Below, one piece after another: positions 42,847 through 51,648 of a stretch of 64,000 nt of DNA. The stretch comes from CAYVBJ01 sp964449075. GTDB lineage: Bacteria > Bacteroidota > Rhodothermia > Balneolales > Balneolaceae. Each line of letters starts with the position of its first letter. Position 1 is the stretch's first letter. The stretch is from NCBI GenBank assembly GCA_964449075.1, contig CAYVBJ010000008.1, positions 40,258-104,257 of the forward strand. The letters are read 5' to 3'. The notes below the pieces were generated by a model. The model ran no database searches and was not told the DNA's origin. It worked only from the letters and a program-made list of their open reading frames with translations. The position numbers and the translations under genes are program-made.

Positions 42847-43257
42847 TTAGCGTGAATCCCTCTCTGTTGCCATTACAATTCGCATGTTTAATGCTTTACC
42901 TATATTCATAACGTTTACTGCATCTTCAACTTTTGCATCCCTGTCTGCACGAATAACGAGTGTACCCTGCGGTTTCGTCTGAAATGCCTGCCGGATTGCA
43001 GTTGAAAGCTGGCCTCTTGCTGTCTGTTCTCCATCTACAAAAAAGTTTCCCTCGGGCGTGATGGCTACCGAAATATGCCTCACATCCGTTGTAGTCCCTG
43101 CTTCCGCCTGGGGTATGTTCACCCTGATCCCAAAATTTGTGACGAAAGAGGATGTAAGAAGAAAGAAAATCAGCAATAAAAGTATAATATCCGTCAGCGA
43201 TGATTGTGAAAACATCGTTAAGGGCTCAAGTTTTTTGCTGCCTTTTCTGAAATCCAT
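42847..43257 (-). CDS. exbD: ExbD/TolR-type proton channel subunit
   Basis: The 136-residue protein has one membrane helix near residue 15-40, in which the essential Asp lies at the start (SQSSLTDIILLLLIFFLLTS), and a periplasmic domain. It forms the proton channel with ExbB and drives TonB. It overlaps exbB by one base and is followed by tonB, so the order exbB-exbD-tonB is intact. Confidence 0.94.
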   Translation of the reverse strand: MDFRKGSKKLEPLTMFSQSSLTDIILLLLIFFLLTSSFVTNFGIRVNIPQAEAGTTTDVRHISVAITPEGNFFVDGEQTARGQLSTAIRQAFQTKPQGTLVIRADRDAKVEDAVNVMNIGKALNMRIVMATERDSR

Positions 43258-43982
43258 TACACATTCACCTCATTTCTTTTTTTGGGTGTCGGTGATTGCA
43301 GAAGGTCAATAAAATCTGTGGAGGCATTTTCAAATTCAAAAATCTGCCGGTTAATTTTACCCTGTAAAAAGTTATAGAACCCATAAGCAATGATGCCGAC
43401 GATTAATCCTGTCGCTGTAGTGATAAGGGCTTCCCATATCCCCCCGGCTAAAACACTTGGATTCACGTTACCCTGAAGTGATTGTATATCCATAAAAGCA
43501 CGTATCATCCCTGTTACTGTTCCGGTAAAACCGACCAATGGAGCAACACCTGCTATGGTTGCCAGCCAGTTCATTCGTTTTTCGAGCTGGAATATCTCTT
43601 TTTTTCCGGCATTTTCGATTGCATCCTCTATGTCACGGATAGATTTTCCGAGCCGTCTTATCCCGGCTTTCAGAATCCGGGCAAGTGGCTTGTCAAATTC
43701 ATCACAGTACTGCAGGGCGCGTTGCTGATCACCCGATTTTAACATCATTTCAAGTGAGTTCAGCATTGAGTTTATATCCATTTTCGAATTATTCAGGGTC
43801 CTCCACCGCTCAGCAATTACATAGATCGCAACGATTGAGAGTATAAAAAGGGGAATCATAAGGATACCGCCCTGTGATAATACTTCGAAGAATGACATGG
43901 ATGATTCTTCGGCAAGCATTTGCGCTAATGTATCTGCAACTGCTTCATCAGCGTTTTGAAATAGCAAATGTAAGGTAAACAT
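43257..43982 (-). CDS. exbB: ExbB/TolQ/MotA-type proton channel subunit
   Basis: The 241-residue protein has three membrane helices: about 38-60 (GGILMIPLFILSIVAIYVIAE), about 137-160 (ATIAGVAPLVGFTGTVTGMI) and about 175-200 (ALITTATGLIVGIIAYG). The G-x-x-G-T-V-x-G-M motif and conserved Thr are typical. It makes the pentameric core around ExbD. The gene lies 14 bp after the HU-SPOR gene, so the two may be cotranscribed. Confidence 0.94.
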   Translation of the reverse strand: MFTLHLLFQNADEAVADTLAQMLAEESSMSFFEVLSQGGILMIPLFILSIVAIYVIAERWRTLNNSKMDINSMLNSLEMMLKSGDQQRALQYCDEFDKPLARILKAGIRRLGKSIRDIEDAIENAGKKEIFQLEKRMNWLATIAGVAPLVGFTGTVTGMIRAFMDIQSLQGNVNPSVLAGGIWEALITTATGLIVGIIAYGFYNFLQGKINRQIFEFENASTDFIDLLQSPTPKKRNEVNV

Positions 43983-43996
43983 AGATGGTTTATTAG

Positions 43997-45466
43997 TTAT
44001 TGAATTCTTTGAATAAAGTTATTTTCGTTTAGTGGATCCGGCAGATTATCTGCAACACTTCTCGCATTATCCAGCGTTTCGAACTGTCCGATTCCCACGC
44101 GCCAGACAAAACCGGTTTCAGGCAGCTCACGGGAAAACACCATCGCACGGAATCCTTCTTCCTGAAGCTGCTCCATGGCCCGCCTTGCATTGCCTTCATC
44201 ACGCAGAGAGTGAACAATAATTGTGTAACCGCCGGATATATTTTCATTCACGGCTCCTCTTAACCCGTAAACGGAAGTATTATCCTGAAGTTCCACGCCT
44301 GATTCCGCGGGTGTTCCAGCTTGATTTCCAGCCTGGGTAACATTACTGTTTGTTTGGACTGATTCATCACCTGTTTCTCCGGATTCTCCGGCTTCTTCCC
44401 CGGCCTGTGTTTCGTCTGCCTGGCCATTTTCCTCAGACTCCTGCTCCGAGCCACCATTCCGTTCGGTCTGCTGTTCCATAACAACAGGTGTTGATACCGG
44501 TGATTGACTTGAGGTTAAGTCACTTACCACAAAATACCCTACTACTACTACTATCAGCACAGAGAGACTTATAATAACCATATTAATTGGAATGGCATGT
44601 GATTCATCGTCCGCATATTGGTACGATTTTTTAGGCTTTTCAGGAAAGCGGACAGGTTTTTCCTTTTTCAGCTCAGATTTTCCTGGTTTCTCTTCTTCTG
44701 CAGGTCCGGAATCAGCCGGTATAAAATCATCAATTTTCTTTTCATCAGACGCAATTTTATCGGTCTTTTCCGGTTGTTTTGCATCTTCTGATTTCCCGGT
44801 GTCAGTCTCAAAAGGATCTGAATGAGCTTGCTCCTCTTCTTCTTTTTCCTCATCCATTGTATCAAAGGCTTCACCAATTAAATCTTCGAAAGGAGTATCT
44901 CTTTTCTGACTCTTTTCCCCGGTTTGTTCCGGTTCAGCTTGTGCTTCTTTTTTCAGTTCTTCTTCAGGCACAACGTCAGCAGCTGATGTTTCCGGCTCAC
45001 TCTCTTCTTTTTCGGAACTTTCAGTATCAGGAACTTCCAAAGATTCTTCAATTTCCGGTTCTTCTTCTCCTGTTTCAGTACCTTCTTTTCTCTTTTCTTC
45101 CTCTCCGGCTGCCATGCCCCAGATATCTTCATCTTCTACCTCTTCACTGATTTCAGTGTTAGGTTCATCTTCCGTAATGATATCATCCACGCCCGCTGCA
45201 GCATGTGCCTCCCGTACTTCAATAGGTTCCAGTCCGGTGTATTTAAAATTCACCTCTGTTTTAAACTCCTCTGACGGGTCGAACTTCAGATCGCCGGTTT
45301 CTGAGTAATAGAACAAACCAAACCCTTTCACTTCCAGGGCTTTGCCTCTGTCTGCAGCATCCCTGATTCTCCCCACAAGCTCATCAAGTTGTTTTTCAAT
45401 TGATTTTTGATCCAACCCTGTTTTTACAACTAGTAATTCGATTAACTGCTCTTTTTCTATTTTCAT
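43997..45466 (-). CDS. HU-like domain protein with membrane anchor and SPOR domain
   Basis: The 489-residue protein begins with an HU/IHF-like fold (about 1-85: helices, then GKALEVKGFGLFYYSETGDLKF in the place of the HU beta arm entry). A very acidic Glu/Ser/Lys-rich linker (about 100-295) follows, then one membrane helix (about 300-322), a Gln/Glu/Gly-rich spacer, and a SPOR domain at the end (about 405-489: GYTIIVHSL, WRVGIGQF). SPOR domains bind septal, denuded glycan. The HU part would face the cytoplasm and the SPOR part the periplasm. It overlaps the short HU gene upstream by 4 bp. A role linking nucleoid and septum, or only an HU-fold protein contact, are both possible. Confidence 0.85.
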   Translation of the reverse strand: MKIEKEQLIELLVVKTGLDQKSIEKQLDELVGRIRDAADRGKALEVKGFGLFYYSETGDLKFDPSEEFKTEVNFKYTGLEPIEVREAHAAAGVDDIITEDEPNTEISEEVEDEDIWGMAAGEEEKRKEGTETGEEEPEIEESLEVPDTESSEKEESEPETSAADVVPEEELKKEAQAEPEQTGEKSQKRDTPFEDLIGEAFDTMDEEKEEEEQAHSDPFETDTGKSEDAKQPEKTDKIASDEKKIDDFIPADSGPAEEEKPGKSELKKEKPVRFPEKPKKSYQYADDESHAIPINMVIISLSVLIVVVVGYFVVSDLTSSQSPVSTPVVMEQQTERNGGSEQESEENGQADETQAGEEAGESGETGDESVQTNSNVTQAGNQAGTPAESGVELQDNTSVYGLRGAVNENISGGYTIIVHSLRDEGNARRAMEQLQEEGFRAMVFSRELPETGFVWRVGIGQFETLDNARSVADNLPDPLNENNFIQRIQ

Positions 45467-45666
45467 GGCTTCTCTGTGATTTCCGAACTGAAATTTATCT
45501 TGTCGCGCGGTGGCAACAGTACGATTCTGCCGTTTTCGAATTTTTTCTGACGCTGATTTTGATGTTTCTTTTCGAATCGGCCAAATCCATCAATTTGTAC
45601 CGTGTTGTTATTAATTATTTCTTCACGGATTGTTTCCTTAAACGCTTTTATAAAAATCTTTTCCAT
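45463..45666 (-). CDS. Short HU-like protein lacking the first helix
   Basis: The 67-residue protein aligns with HU from about residue 25 on: an amphipathic helix, then NTVQIDGFGRFEKKHQNQRQ (the GFG-x-F turn of HU), a basic arm, and PPRDKINF in the place of the conserved arm return. The first HU helix is absent, and in-frame codons upstream contain no start before a stop codon, so the short length is real. It overlaps the HU-SPOR gene by 4 bp (ATGA) and starts 7 bp after the barrel gene. It may pair with the HU part of its neighbour. Confidence 0.8.
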   Translation of the reverse strand: MEKIFIKAFKETIREEIINNNTVQIDGFGRFEKKHQNQRQKKFENGRIVLLPPRDKINFSSEITEKP

Positions 45667-45673
45667 TACTTGA

Positions 45674-47404
45674 TTAAAAGATAATCGTTATTCCCGCCAT
45701 TGCCTGAAAATCTCTTTCTTCATATCCCTGCCATATCTCATACTCCTGGTTCAGCAGGTTTACGATTTTTCCATAAACACCGATTCTGTTCGTAACTGTA
45801 AGTTCCAGTCTTGTTCCGAGCAGTAAAAATGAATCCAGGTCTGAACCGGCCGGGTTTTCACGAGAACCGACAAATTCGCCCCAGCCTTCAAACAACAGTC
45901 TTTCAACAGGCCTGAATGATAGTGCACTTCTAAGCGTAAAGGTCTCCTCAAAAGGTATATCTCCGCCATTTGAGAGTTCCGGTCGCCGCCAGTGACCATC
46001 TGCATCCAGCCAAAAAACATTATTCACTATTTGTTGACTAACTCCGGCAAATATTTTTAAATCCGTTGCGTCCTGGTAATTCAGAGTGTAAAAAGTATTA
46101 AAGGTGCCGGTAATATCAGATTCCACTTCTCGTGAGTAAAAAGCATGATTATCTATATCGCTGTAGCTGACGCCGCCTCTTACAAGGGTTCCCTGCACAG
46201 GCTCTATTATTAATTCACCAAGAAGTTCAACGGTATAAGAGTGCTGAAGATCTGTATTTTGTGAAAGAAAGCGATTTTCCCTGAGATAATCCATCAAACT
46301 TCTGTGTTCAGGAAGACCTGAGGCCTCACCCCGTATTTTCAGCCCGTTGAAAAGTGAATGTGTAACCCCGATTTTAGGAGCCAGATAAAAGGTTGAATTC
46401 TCAACCGCATCACTCACGTGATAGAACCCGATATCCGCTACAACATTTGTCTTATAATTAAACAACCGCTGATAACCTCCGCTGAAACCTGCAACAGTCC
46501 ATGATTCTGATCCTCCGGTCACAGTTTGATCTGCACTACCTGCCTGAAGATCAGCCTTTATATTAAAAGTTTCATTCAGACGATTACCGGCCCATTTTCT
46601 TTGTCCCTTTGCTCTTATTCCCCACTCATCTGCATCCGTGCTCAGAAACTGAGGATCAGCCAGCAGATCAATTGAGTGCACAAAGCCATCAACGGACGCC
46701 TCCCATCCCTCAACTGTATTCACACTGTTCCGGACGGCCGTACGGAATGTAATTCCCTCATATTCATTTCTTGCCGTTTCGAATCCGGCAGCTATGCCAA
46801 CTCCTTCCACTGCCGGTAAATGATTAAAGTTATTAAAAAAACCAACCTGTGTTTCAAGCAAAACTTTGTCAGTAATACGACCCAGGTACGAGAGATCACC
46901 ATTGAAAAAGCGGAAAGAGCTCTCCTGGTTGTCCAGATGTCCGCTTGTGGAGTAATAATCCGCATTTACGGAAACCCAGTTACTTTTTCCAATATTTGTC
47001 ATGGCAAAAAGTTCAGATTCAGGAGATGTATAGTTCCCGAACCCGCCTCTGAAAAAACCATGATTTGGACTTGCGTAGGGAAGGAGCTTTACTTCCGGTA
47101 CCTCAGGCCTGTCAAGCATTGCGACTGGCAGCGAAGCCATAACCTGGTTGTAAGATTCAATAAACGGCATCCGGTCCGGGTCGATCTGGTATACTCTTGG
47201 CCTGGGATTCATTCCGAGGATCGGCTGCCTGCGCAGACCAGGAAACCGCGCTGTAAACTGACTTCTGATCTCAATATCCTGCGGATCAATTTCAGGCAGA
47301 AGTGATTCCTGAGCTTCCTGCTGCTCTTCGGATTCCTGGGCAAAAGCAGAATTTATCGAAAGAAATGAAAGAAGTAGTAAAATGAGGGTAAATTTCAGAT
47401 TCAT
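45674..47404 (-). CDS. Outer-membrane beta-barrel protein, TonB-receptor-like without a clear plug
   Basis: The protein starts at the ATG at 47404 (six codons after an in-frame ATG), giving a signal peptide cut after AFAQ. The mature N-terminus is Glu/Gln-rich with Pro motifs, then amphipathic strands alternate to a C-terminal Phe (AGITIIF), as in large barrels. NLLNQEYEIWQGYEERDFQAMAG at the end is close to the last strands of TonB receptors. A standard plug with TonB box is not seen, and the length (576) is short for one. It is the first gene of a unit with the HU-like proteins and ExbB-ExbD-TonB. The ligand is unknown. Confidence 0.85.
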   Translation of the reverse strand: MNLKFTLILLLLSFLSINSAFAQESEEQQEAQESLLPEIDPQDIEIRSQFTARFPGLRRQPILGMNPRPRVYQIDPDRMPFIESYNQVMASLPVAMLDRPEVPEVKLLPYASPNHGFFRGGFGNYTSPESELFAMTNIGKSNWVSVNADYYSTSGHLDNQESSFRFFNGDLSYLGRITDKVLLETQVGFFNNFNHLPAVEGVGIAAGFETARNEYEGITFRTAVRNSVNTVEGWEASVDGFVHSIDLLADPQFLSTDADEWGIRAKGQRKWAGNRLNETFNIKADLQAGSADQTVTGGSESWTVAGFSGGYQRLFNYKTNVVADIGFYHVSDAVENSTFYLAPKIGVTHSLFNGLKIRGEASGLPEHRSLMDYLRENRFLSQNTDLQHSYTVELLGELIIEPVQGTLVRGGVSYSDIDNHAFYSREVESDITGTFNTFYTLNYQDATDLKIFAGVSQQIVNNVFWLDADGHWRRPELSNGGDIPFEETFTLRSALSFRPVERLLFEGWGEFVGSRENPAGSDLDSFLLLGTRLELTVTNRIGVYGKIVNLLNQEYEIWQGYEERDFQAMAGITIIF

Positions 47405-47502
47405 CGAATTTTGCAGACGCATTTAATAAAACACCTAAAGGTATGAATTTAATAAAAAAAGACACTATTACAGATTCAAAAAAATCAAAATAAAAAATCA
47501 GG

Positions 47503-47531
47503 TTTGGACCGTCTCTGCATACAGGCCCAAA
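47503..47531 (-). terminator. Probable terminator after the ftsK-lolA-flippase-like unit
   Basis: On the minus strand, arms TTTGGGCC and GGTCCAAA (one G-T pair) enclose a 13-base loop and are followed by CCTGATTTTTTATTTTG. It lies 11 bp after the stop codon of the YbhN-like gene and separates that unit from the barrel-HU-ExbB unit. Confidence 0.6.
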
Positions 47532-47541
47532 AACGTACCTG

Positions 47542-48534
47542 TCAGCTCTTAAGTGTATAATATTTATCCCACCATAACGAGGCCGGGCCTGCAAGAAATA
47601 TCAATAACATCATAGATGCATGTGTAACCGTAGCGTAAGCGAGTCCGGTTACCAGGGGTACACCATAAATCAGCCATAAAGCCTGCTGTACAAACAAATG
47701 ATAACTTCCAAGTCCCGCCGGAGTCGGGATCGTAATTCCGATAGATGATATTACTGTAATTACAAGGGCACTGGCCATTGTGAGATTGTATTCAGTAGTC
47801 AGATCAAACATATAAAATGGCAAATAAGTCATAATAATATATCCGAACCAAATGGCCGCCGTCAGTAGTAAAAAACTGGGCCAGTGGCTGATATTTCTGA
47901 CTGATACCATACCTGTACCAAATGACTTTGCTGCTCCGACAATCTTTTGAAGGTATGGATTTTTTAACTGATTTTTATTCTCAAAATTAACAAGCAGTTT
48001 GTAAAATAACAGAATCCCCGACACAATCAAGAGAATCACAACCGGAATAACTGCAAAATGATACCACATCCAGTTTTCAGTACCAAAAACACGCAATACA
48101 AGATCTGTATCACGCACAATAAAAAATATGGTCAATAAAAAAATAGTGAGCATTGTAATGATATCGATAAATCGTTCAAGTACAATTGTACCGATCATAT
48201 TGCTCTTGCTCAGACCATGTTGCCTGGCAACATAAACAGGGCGTGAAATTTCTCCCAGTCTCGGAACAAGGTTATTCAAAAAATATCCGAGCATAACACC
48301 TGCAAACAACGTTGATCGCCGCAGCTTCCATTTTTTGGGGAAAAGCAGTTTCCATCGTTCTGCCCGTATGTAGTGACTTAAAAGCGTTACAACAATAAAA
48401 GGCGGTATCCACCAGACAGATATTGTCTTTACCTGGATCCACAATTCCTGCAAGTTAACTGACTGGAAAGCAAGCCATAAAAACATCGCGGCAACAATGA
48501 TGGATACAACAATGTTGAGTATGCGTTTTGTCAT
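47542..48534 (-). CDS. YbhN/AglD-like integral membrane protein (LPG synthase TM family)
   Basis: The 330-residue protein has about eight membrane helices and the family motifs HYIRAERWK, NNLVPRLGEISRP (conserved N-x-x-x-P-R-x-G-E) and GIGITIPTPAGLGSYHLF-like PTPAGLGSYH. Members are related to the flippase half of lysylphosphatidylglycerol synthases and are thought to move lipids or lipid-linked sugars. Its start overlaps the lolA stop by 4 bp, so a link to envelope lipid traffic is likely. Confidence 0.9.
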   Translation of the reverse strand: MTKRILNIVVSIIVAAMFLWLAFQSVNLQELWIQVKTISVWWIPPFIVVTLLSHYIRAERWKLLFPKKWKLRRSTLFAGVMLGYFLNNLVPRLGEISRPVYVARQHGLSKSNMIGTIVLERFIDIITMLTIFLLTIFFIVRDTDLVLRVFGTENWMWYHFAVIPVVILLIVSGILLFYKLLVNFENKNQLKNPYLQKIVGAAKSFGTGMVSVRNISHWPSFLLLTAAIWFGYIIMTYLPFYMFDLTTEYNLTMASALVITVISSIGITIPTPAGLGSYHLFVQQALWLIYGVPLVTGLAYATVTHASMMLLIFLAGPASLWWDKYYTLKS

Positions 48535-49163
48535 TGGCTTTCGTGTCGCAGATCGATGATTTCAGCTGATCCGGAAACATCCATTTCAAATATTGAATTT
48601 TCCTGATCGGTAAATTTGCCATTTCTGAACTGTGTCACCAACCTGTTTTCCGCCTGGTCAGTTGCTTCGATTTCCAGGGGCAATCCCTCTGAATCAAGTG
48701 ATATCTCAACTCGTTTAAAAACAGCAAAGGGATCTTCGTTTTCAAGTATAATAAGAGGGTCTCCTCTGTCACCTGTTTTCTCACTCACACTGTAGGATTC
48801 ATCCACACCCTGCAACATTCTGGATGGCGCGTAGTCATCCTCTTCTTCGATATATGGACTGATAATCAGCCGGTTGCGTGTCCGGTTGTAGACTTTTGAG
48901 AGATCTCCGTCAACTACCATAACCTGGTTATCGGCTTCTATCCTGTACTTCTCCTTTCCAATCCATATTTTCCCTTCAGTAACCGTTTGCTCTCCGGTAA
49001 AAGCATCATTATACTGGTGCCTGAAATCTGCAGAAAATATTTTTCCGGCCTCAAATTTTGACTTCAGCTCATCAAACCGGGGAGTTTGTGCATCCAGTGA
49101 ATCAAAAGTAACAAAACTGAAGGAGCAGCTGATCAGCAGACATATGAAAAATTGGTTATACAT
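48531..49163 (-). CDS. lolA: LolA-like outer-membrane lipoprotein carrier
   Basis: This periplasmic chaperone moves lipoproteins from LolCDE to the outer membrane. From the chosen ATG at 49163 it has a clean Sec signal (MYNQFFICLLISC to LDAQ) and the LolA half-barrel strands (FSADFRHQY, EGKIWIGKEKYRIE, VDGDLSKVYNRTRNRLII). The upstream ATG at 49199 would add 12 residues inside the ftsK end. It overlaps the ftsK stop region by 8 bp and the next gene by 4 bp. Confidence 0.9.
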   Translation of the reverse strand: MYNQFFICLLISCSFSFVTFDSLDAQTPRFDELKSKFEAGKIFSADFRHQYNDAFTGEQTVTEGKIWIGKEKYRIEADNQVMVVDGDLSKVYNRTRNRLIISPYIEEEDDYAPSRMLQGVDESYSVSEKTGDRGDPLIILENEDPFAVFKRVEISLDSEGLPLEIEATDQAENRLVTQFRNGKFTDQENSIFEMDVSGSAEIIDLRHESQ

Positions 49164-51648
49164 TGAGTTCGTTAAAAATTTCATCAAGTTCTTCCTCATC
49201 TTCTATTAACACATCCCGGGCTGTACTACCCTGGTAGGGTCCGACTACTCCCGCATTGTAAAGCTGATCAATAATTCTGCCGGCCCGGTTATAACCTATT
49301 TTCAGTTTACGCTGCAAAAGTGAAACAGATCCCTGCTGATGCAGCACTACTACTTTCGCCGCATCTTTAAAGAGTTCATCAATGTCATCAAGCGGATCAG
49401 GAATCCCGCTCTCCTCATCTTCAACGACAGGCAGATAAAAAGGTTGCTGATATCCCCGCTGATTTCCGATAAAAGCCGTAATACGTTCAACTTCTTCCGT
49501 TGATACAAATGCATTCTGGATACGGGTCATGCCCCCTCCCCCGGAAAAGAGCATATCACCCCGTCCAATCAGCTGATCGGCCCCGCCGGTATCAAGTATG
49601 GTGCGGGAATCAACTTTAGAGGCTACCTGGTATGCAATTCTTGCCGGAAAATTTGCTTTGATAGTTCCTGTAATAACATTTACAGAAGGACGCTGTGTGG
49701 CAACCACCAGGTGAATTCCTATAGCTCTTGCGAGCTGTGCCAGTCGCGCTATCGGTTCTTCGATCTTTTTGCCGGCTGTCATCATCAGATCAGCAAGTTC
49801 ATCAATAATAACTACGATGTAGGGAAGATGCCGGTGACCAAGGTCCTCATCCAGTTCTCCTGAATCAAACTTTTCATTATATGCCCTGATATCCCGTACC
49901 ATTGCCATCTTCAATAAATCGTAACGCTCATCCATCTCTTTTGTCACACTTTCAAGTGTTTCAAGAACCTGGGAAGTATCTGTGATGATCGGTTCCTCTG
50001 CATCCGGAAGGGTTGCCAAAAAGTGCTTTTGAATGTTCCTGTAAAGGGAGAGTTCAATTTTCTTGGGATCGACAAGGATAAATTTAAGATCATCCGGATG
50101 GCATTTGTAGAGCAGGCAGGTAATAATGGTGTTAATGCCTACAGATTTTCCTGAACCTGTAGCGCCGGCAATCAGCAAGTGTGGCATTCGTGTCAGATCA
50201 ATCATAAATACTTCATTTTCGATTGTCTTGCCAAAGGCTACAGGAAGCTCAAAATCGGTTTCTACAAACTTCTTGGTATTAATTACTGATTTTATGTAGA
50301 CGGTTTCTCTTGTTCCATTAGGCACCTCAATCCCGACAGCCGACCTTCCGGGAATTGGGGCAATAATTCTCAATCCGTGAGCTGCAGTAGCCATTTTAAG
50401 ATCGTTGGCATAACTCTCAATTTTACTGATTTTGACATCCGGTGCGGGATCGAGCTCATACAGTGTAACTGTTGGTCCTACAATTGCATTAATTCCCCTT
50501 ATCTCTATCTTATGCCTTTTAAGTTTATCCAGGATAATTCTTTTATTCTCTTTGATCTCATCAAGATCTACCTCGTTTCCTTCATTGGGCGCACTGTCCA
50601 GAAGACTTATAGTGGGAAATTTATATTTTATCACCGGTACCTCTTTTGCCTTATCCCGGTTTACGCGGTCGAGTTCCCTGCTGTCTGCTTCCTCATCACC
50701 TTCACCGATATATACCGATATTTCAACATCATCATCCGGATCATCTGAATCTGATTGAACTGACTCACTTTCAGATTCGGAAATACTCTTATCAAGGATT
50801 GCACGAGGCGGTTTTTTCTCAAGCTTATCTTCTTCTTTCCTGCGTTCTTTTTCACGAGCTTCATCTTCCCGCTGCGACCGGCTCACGATCTCATCAATGG
50901 ATGCTTCAGTCTCTTCAGTGTTTGCAGGTTTTTGCTTGTGATATTCATTTTTTTCTCTTGCTTCAGCTTTTTGCTGTTGTTTGATACGTGCCTTTTCTGC
51001 TTTTTTTCTTTCACGGTTCTCCCTGCTCTCTTTCAATTTATTCCCAGCATTTGCAGCCATCAGTTTCATTTTATCAACCGTCTTCTGAAGATCACGATCC
51101 ACAAGCATCAATCCGGTTATAATCAGAAGAACAAAAAGAATAATAATTGAGCCTATACCGGTAATATTTTGCATGATCCTGGCAACTGCCACACCGGAAT
51201 TACCGCTCCATATCGCAGATTCCCATTCAAACCGGTTGTGAAACCATCCGATTGTGGTTGATAACAAAACCATTGACCATATGCCAAACGTTATCGGCCA
51301 TGTAAGCTGTGACAGGTTTAAATTGCGGAATACAAACCATCCGAAAATAAAGAGGAGTATGGAAAGAATAACACTTATATAACCAAAAAGAATATGCACA
51401 AATAAAAAAGAGATATGCGCACCCACGACCCCGAGCCAGTTATTTACACGCAGGGCCGGCCCCTGATCCATCGAAAAAAGTGATTCCGTTGGCAATGATT
51501 TTACAATACCGTAGTCATTCGGATTGTAGGAAATAATACACAAAAAAAGGAGTCCGGCTATTCCCATAATGAGTATACCGGCTATTTCCATTTTGCGGCT
51601 ATAGCTCAGTCCGCTTAGAAATCCGTTTTTTTTCTTTTTATTCGCCAT
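49156..51648 (-). CDS. ftsK: FtsK/SpoIIIE DNA translocase
   Basis: The 830-residue translocase pumps chromosomal DNA through the closing septum. Four or five membrane helices lie within about 20-185, then a charged linker (about 190-330) rich in Arg, Lys, Glu and Ser. The alpha and beta motor domains have Walker A GATGSGKS (495-502) and Walker B YIVVIIDELADLM. A C-terminal winged gamma domain (about 765-825: SLLQRKLKIGYNRAGRIIDQL) reads KOPS sequences. The start overlaps the comB end by 11 bp. lolA follows, an arrangement common in Bacteroidota. Confidence 0.97.
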   Translation of the reverse strand: MANKKKKNGFLSGLSYSRKMEIAGILIMGIAGLLFLCIISYNPNDYGIVKSLPTESLFSMDQGPALRVNNWLGVVGAHISFLFVHILFGYISVILSILLFIFGWFVFRNLNLSQLTWPITFGIWSMVLLSTTIGWFHNRFEWESAIWSGNSGVAVARIMQNITGIGSIIILFVLLIITGLMLVDRDLQKTVDKMKLMAANAGNKLKESRENRERKKAEKARIKQQQKAEAREKNEYHKQKPANTEETEASIDEIVSRSQREDEAREKERRKEEDKLEKKPPRAILDKSISESESESVQSDSDDPDDDVEISVYIGEGDEEADSRELDRVNRDKAKEVPVIKYKFPTISLLDSAPNEGNEVDLDEIKENKRIILDKLKRHKIEIRGINAIVGPTVTLYELDPAPDVKISKIESYANDLKMATAAHGLRIIAPIPGRSAVGIEVPNGTRETVYIKSVINTKKFVETDFELPVAFGKTIENEVFMIDLTRMPHLLIAGATGSGKSVGINTIITCLLYKCHPDDLKFILVDPKKIELSLYRNIQKHFLATLPDAEEPIITDTSQVLETLESVTKEMDERYDLLKMAMVRDIRAYNEKFDSGELDEDLGHRHLPYIVVIIDELADLMMTAGKKIEEPIARLAQLARAIGIHLVVATQRPSVNVITGTIKANFPARIAYQVASKVDSRTILDTGGADQLIGRGDMLFSGGGGMTRIQNAFVSTEEVERITAFIGNQRGYQQPFYLPVVEDEESGIPDPLDDIDELFKDAAKVVVLHQQGSVSLLQRKLKIGYNRAGRIIDQLYNAGVVGPYQGSTARDVLIEDEEELDEIFNELNV

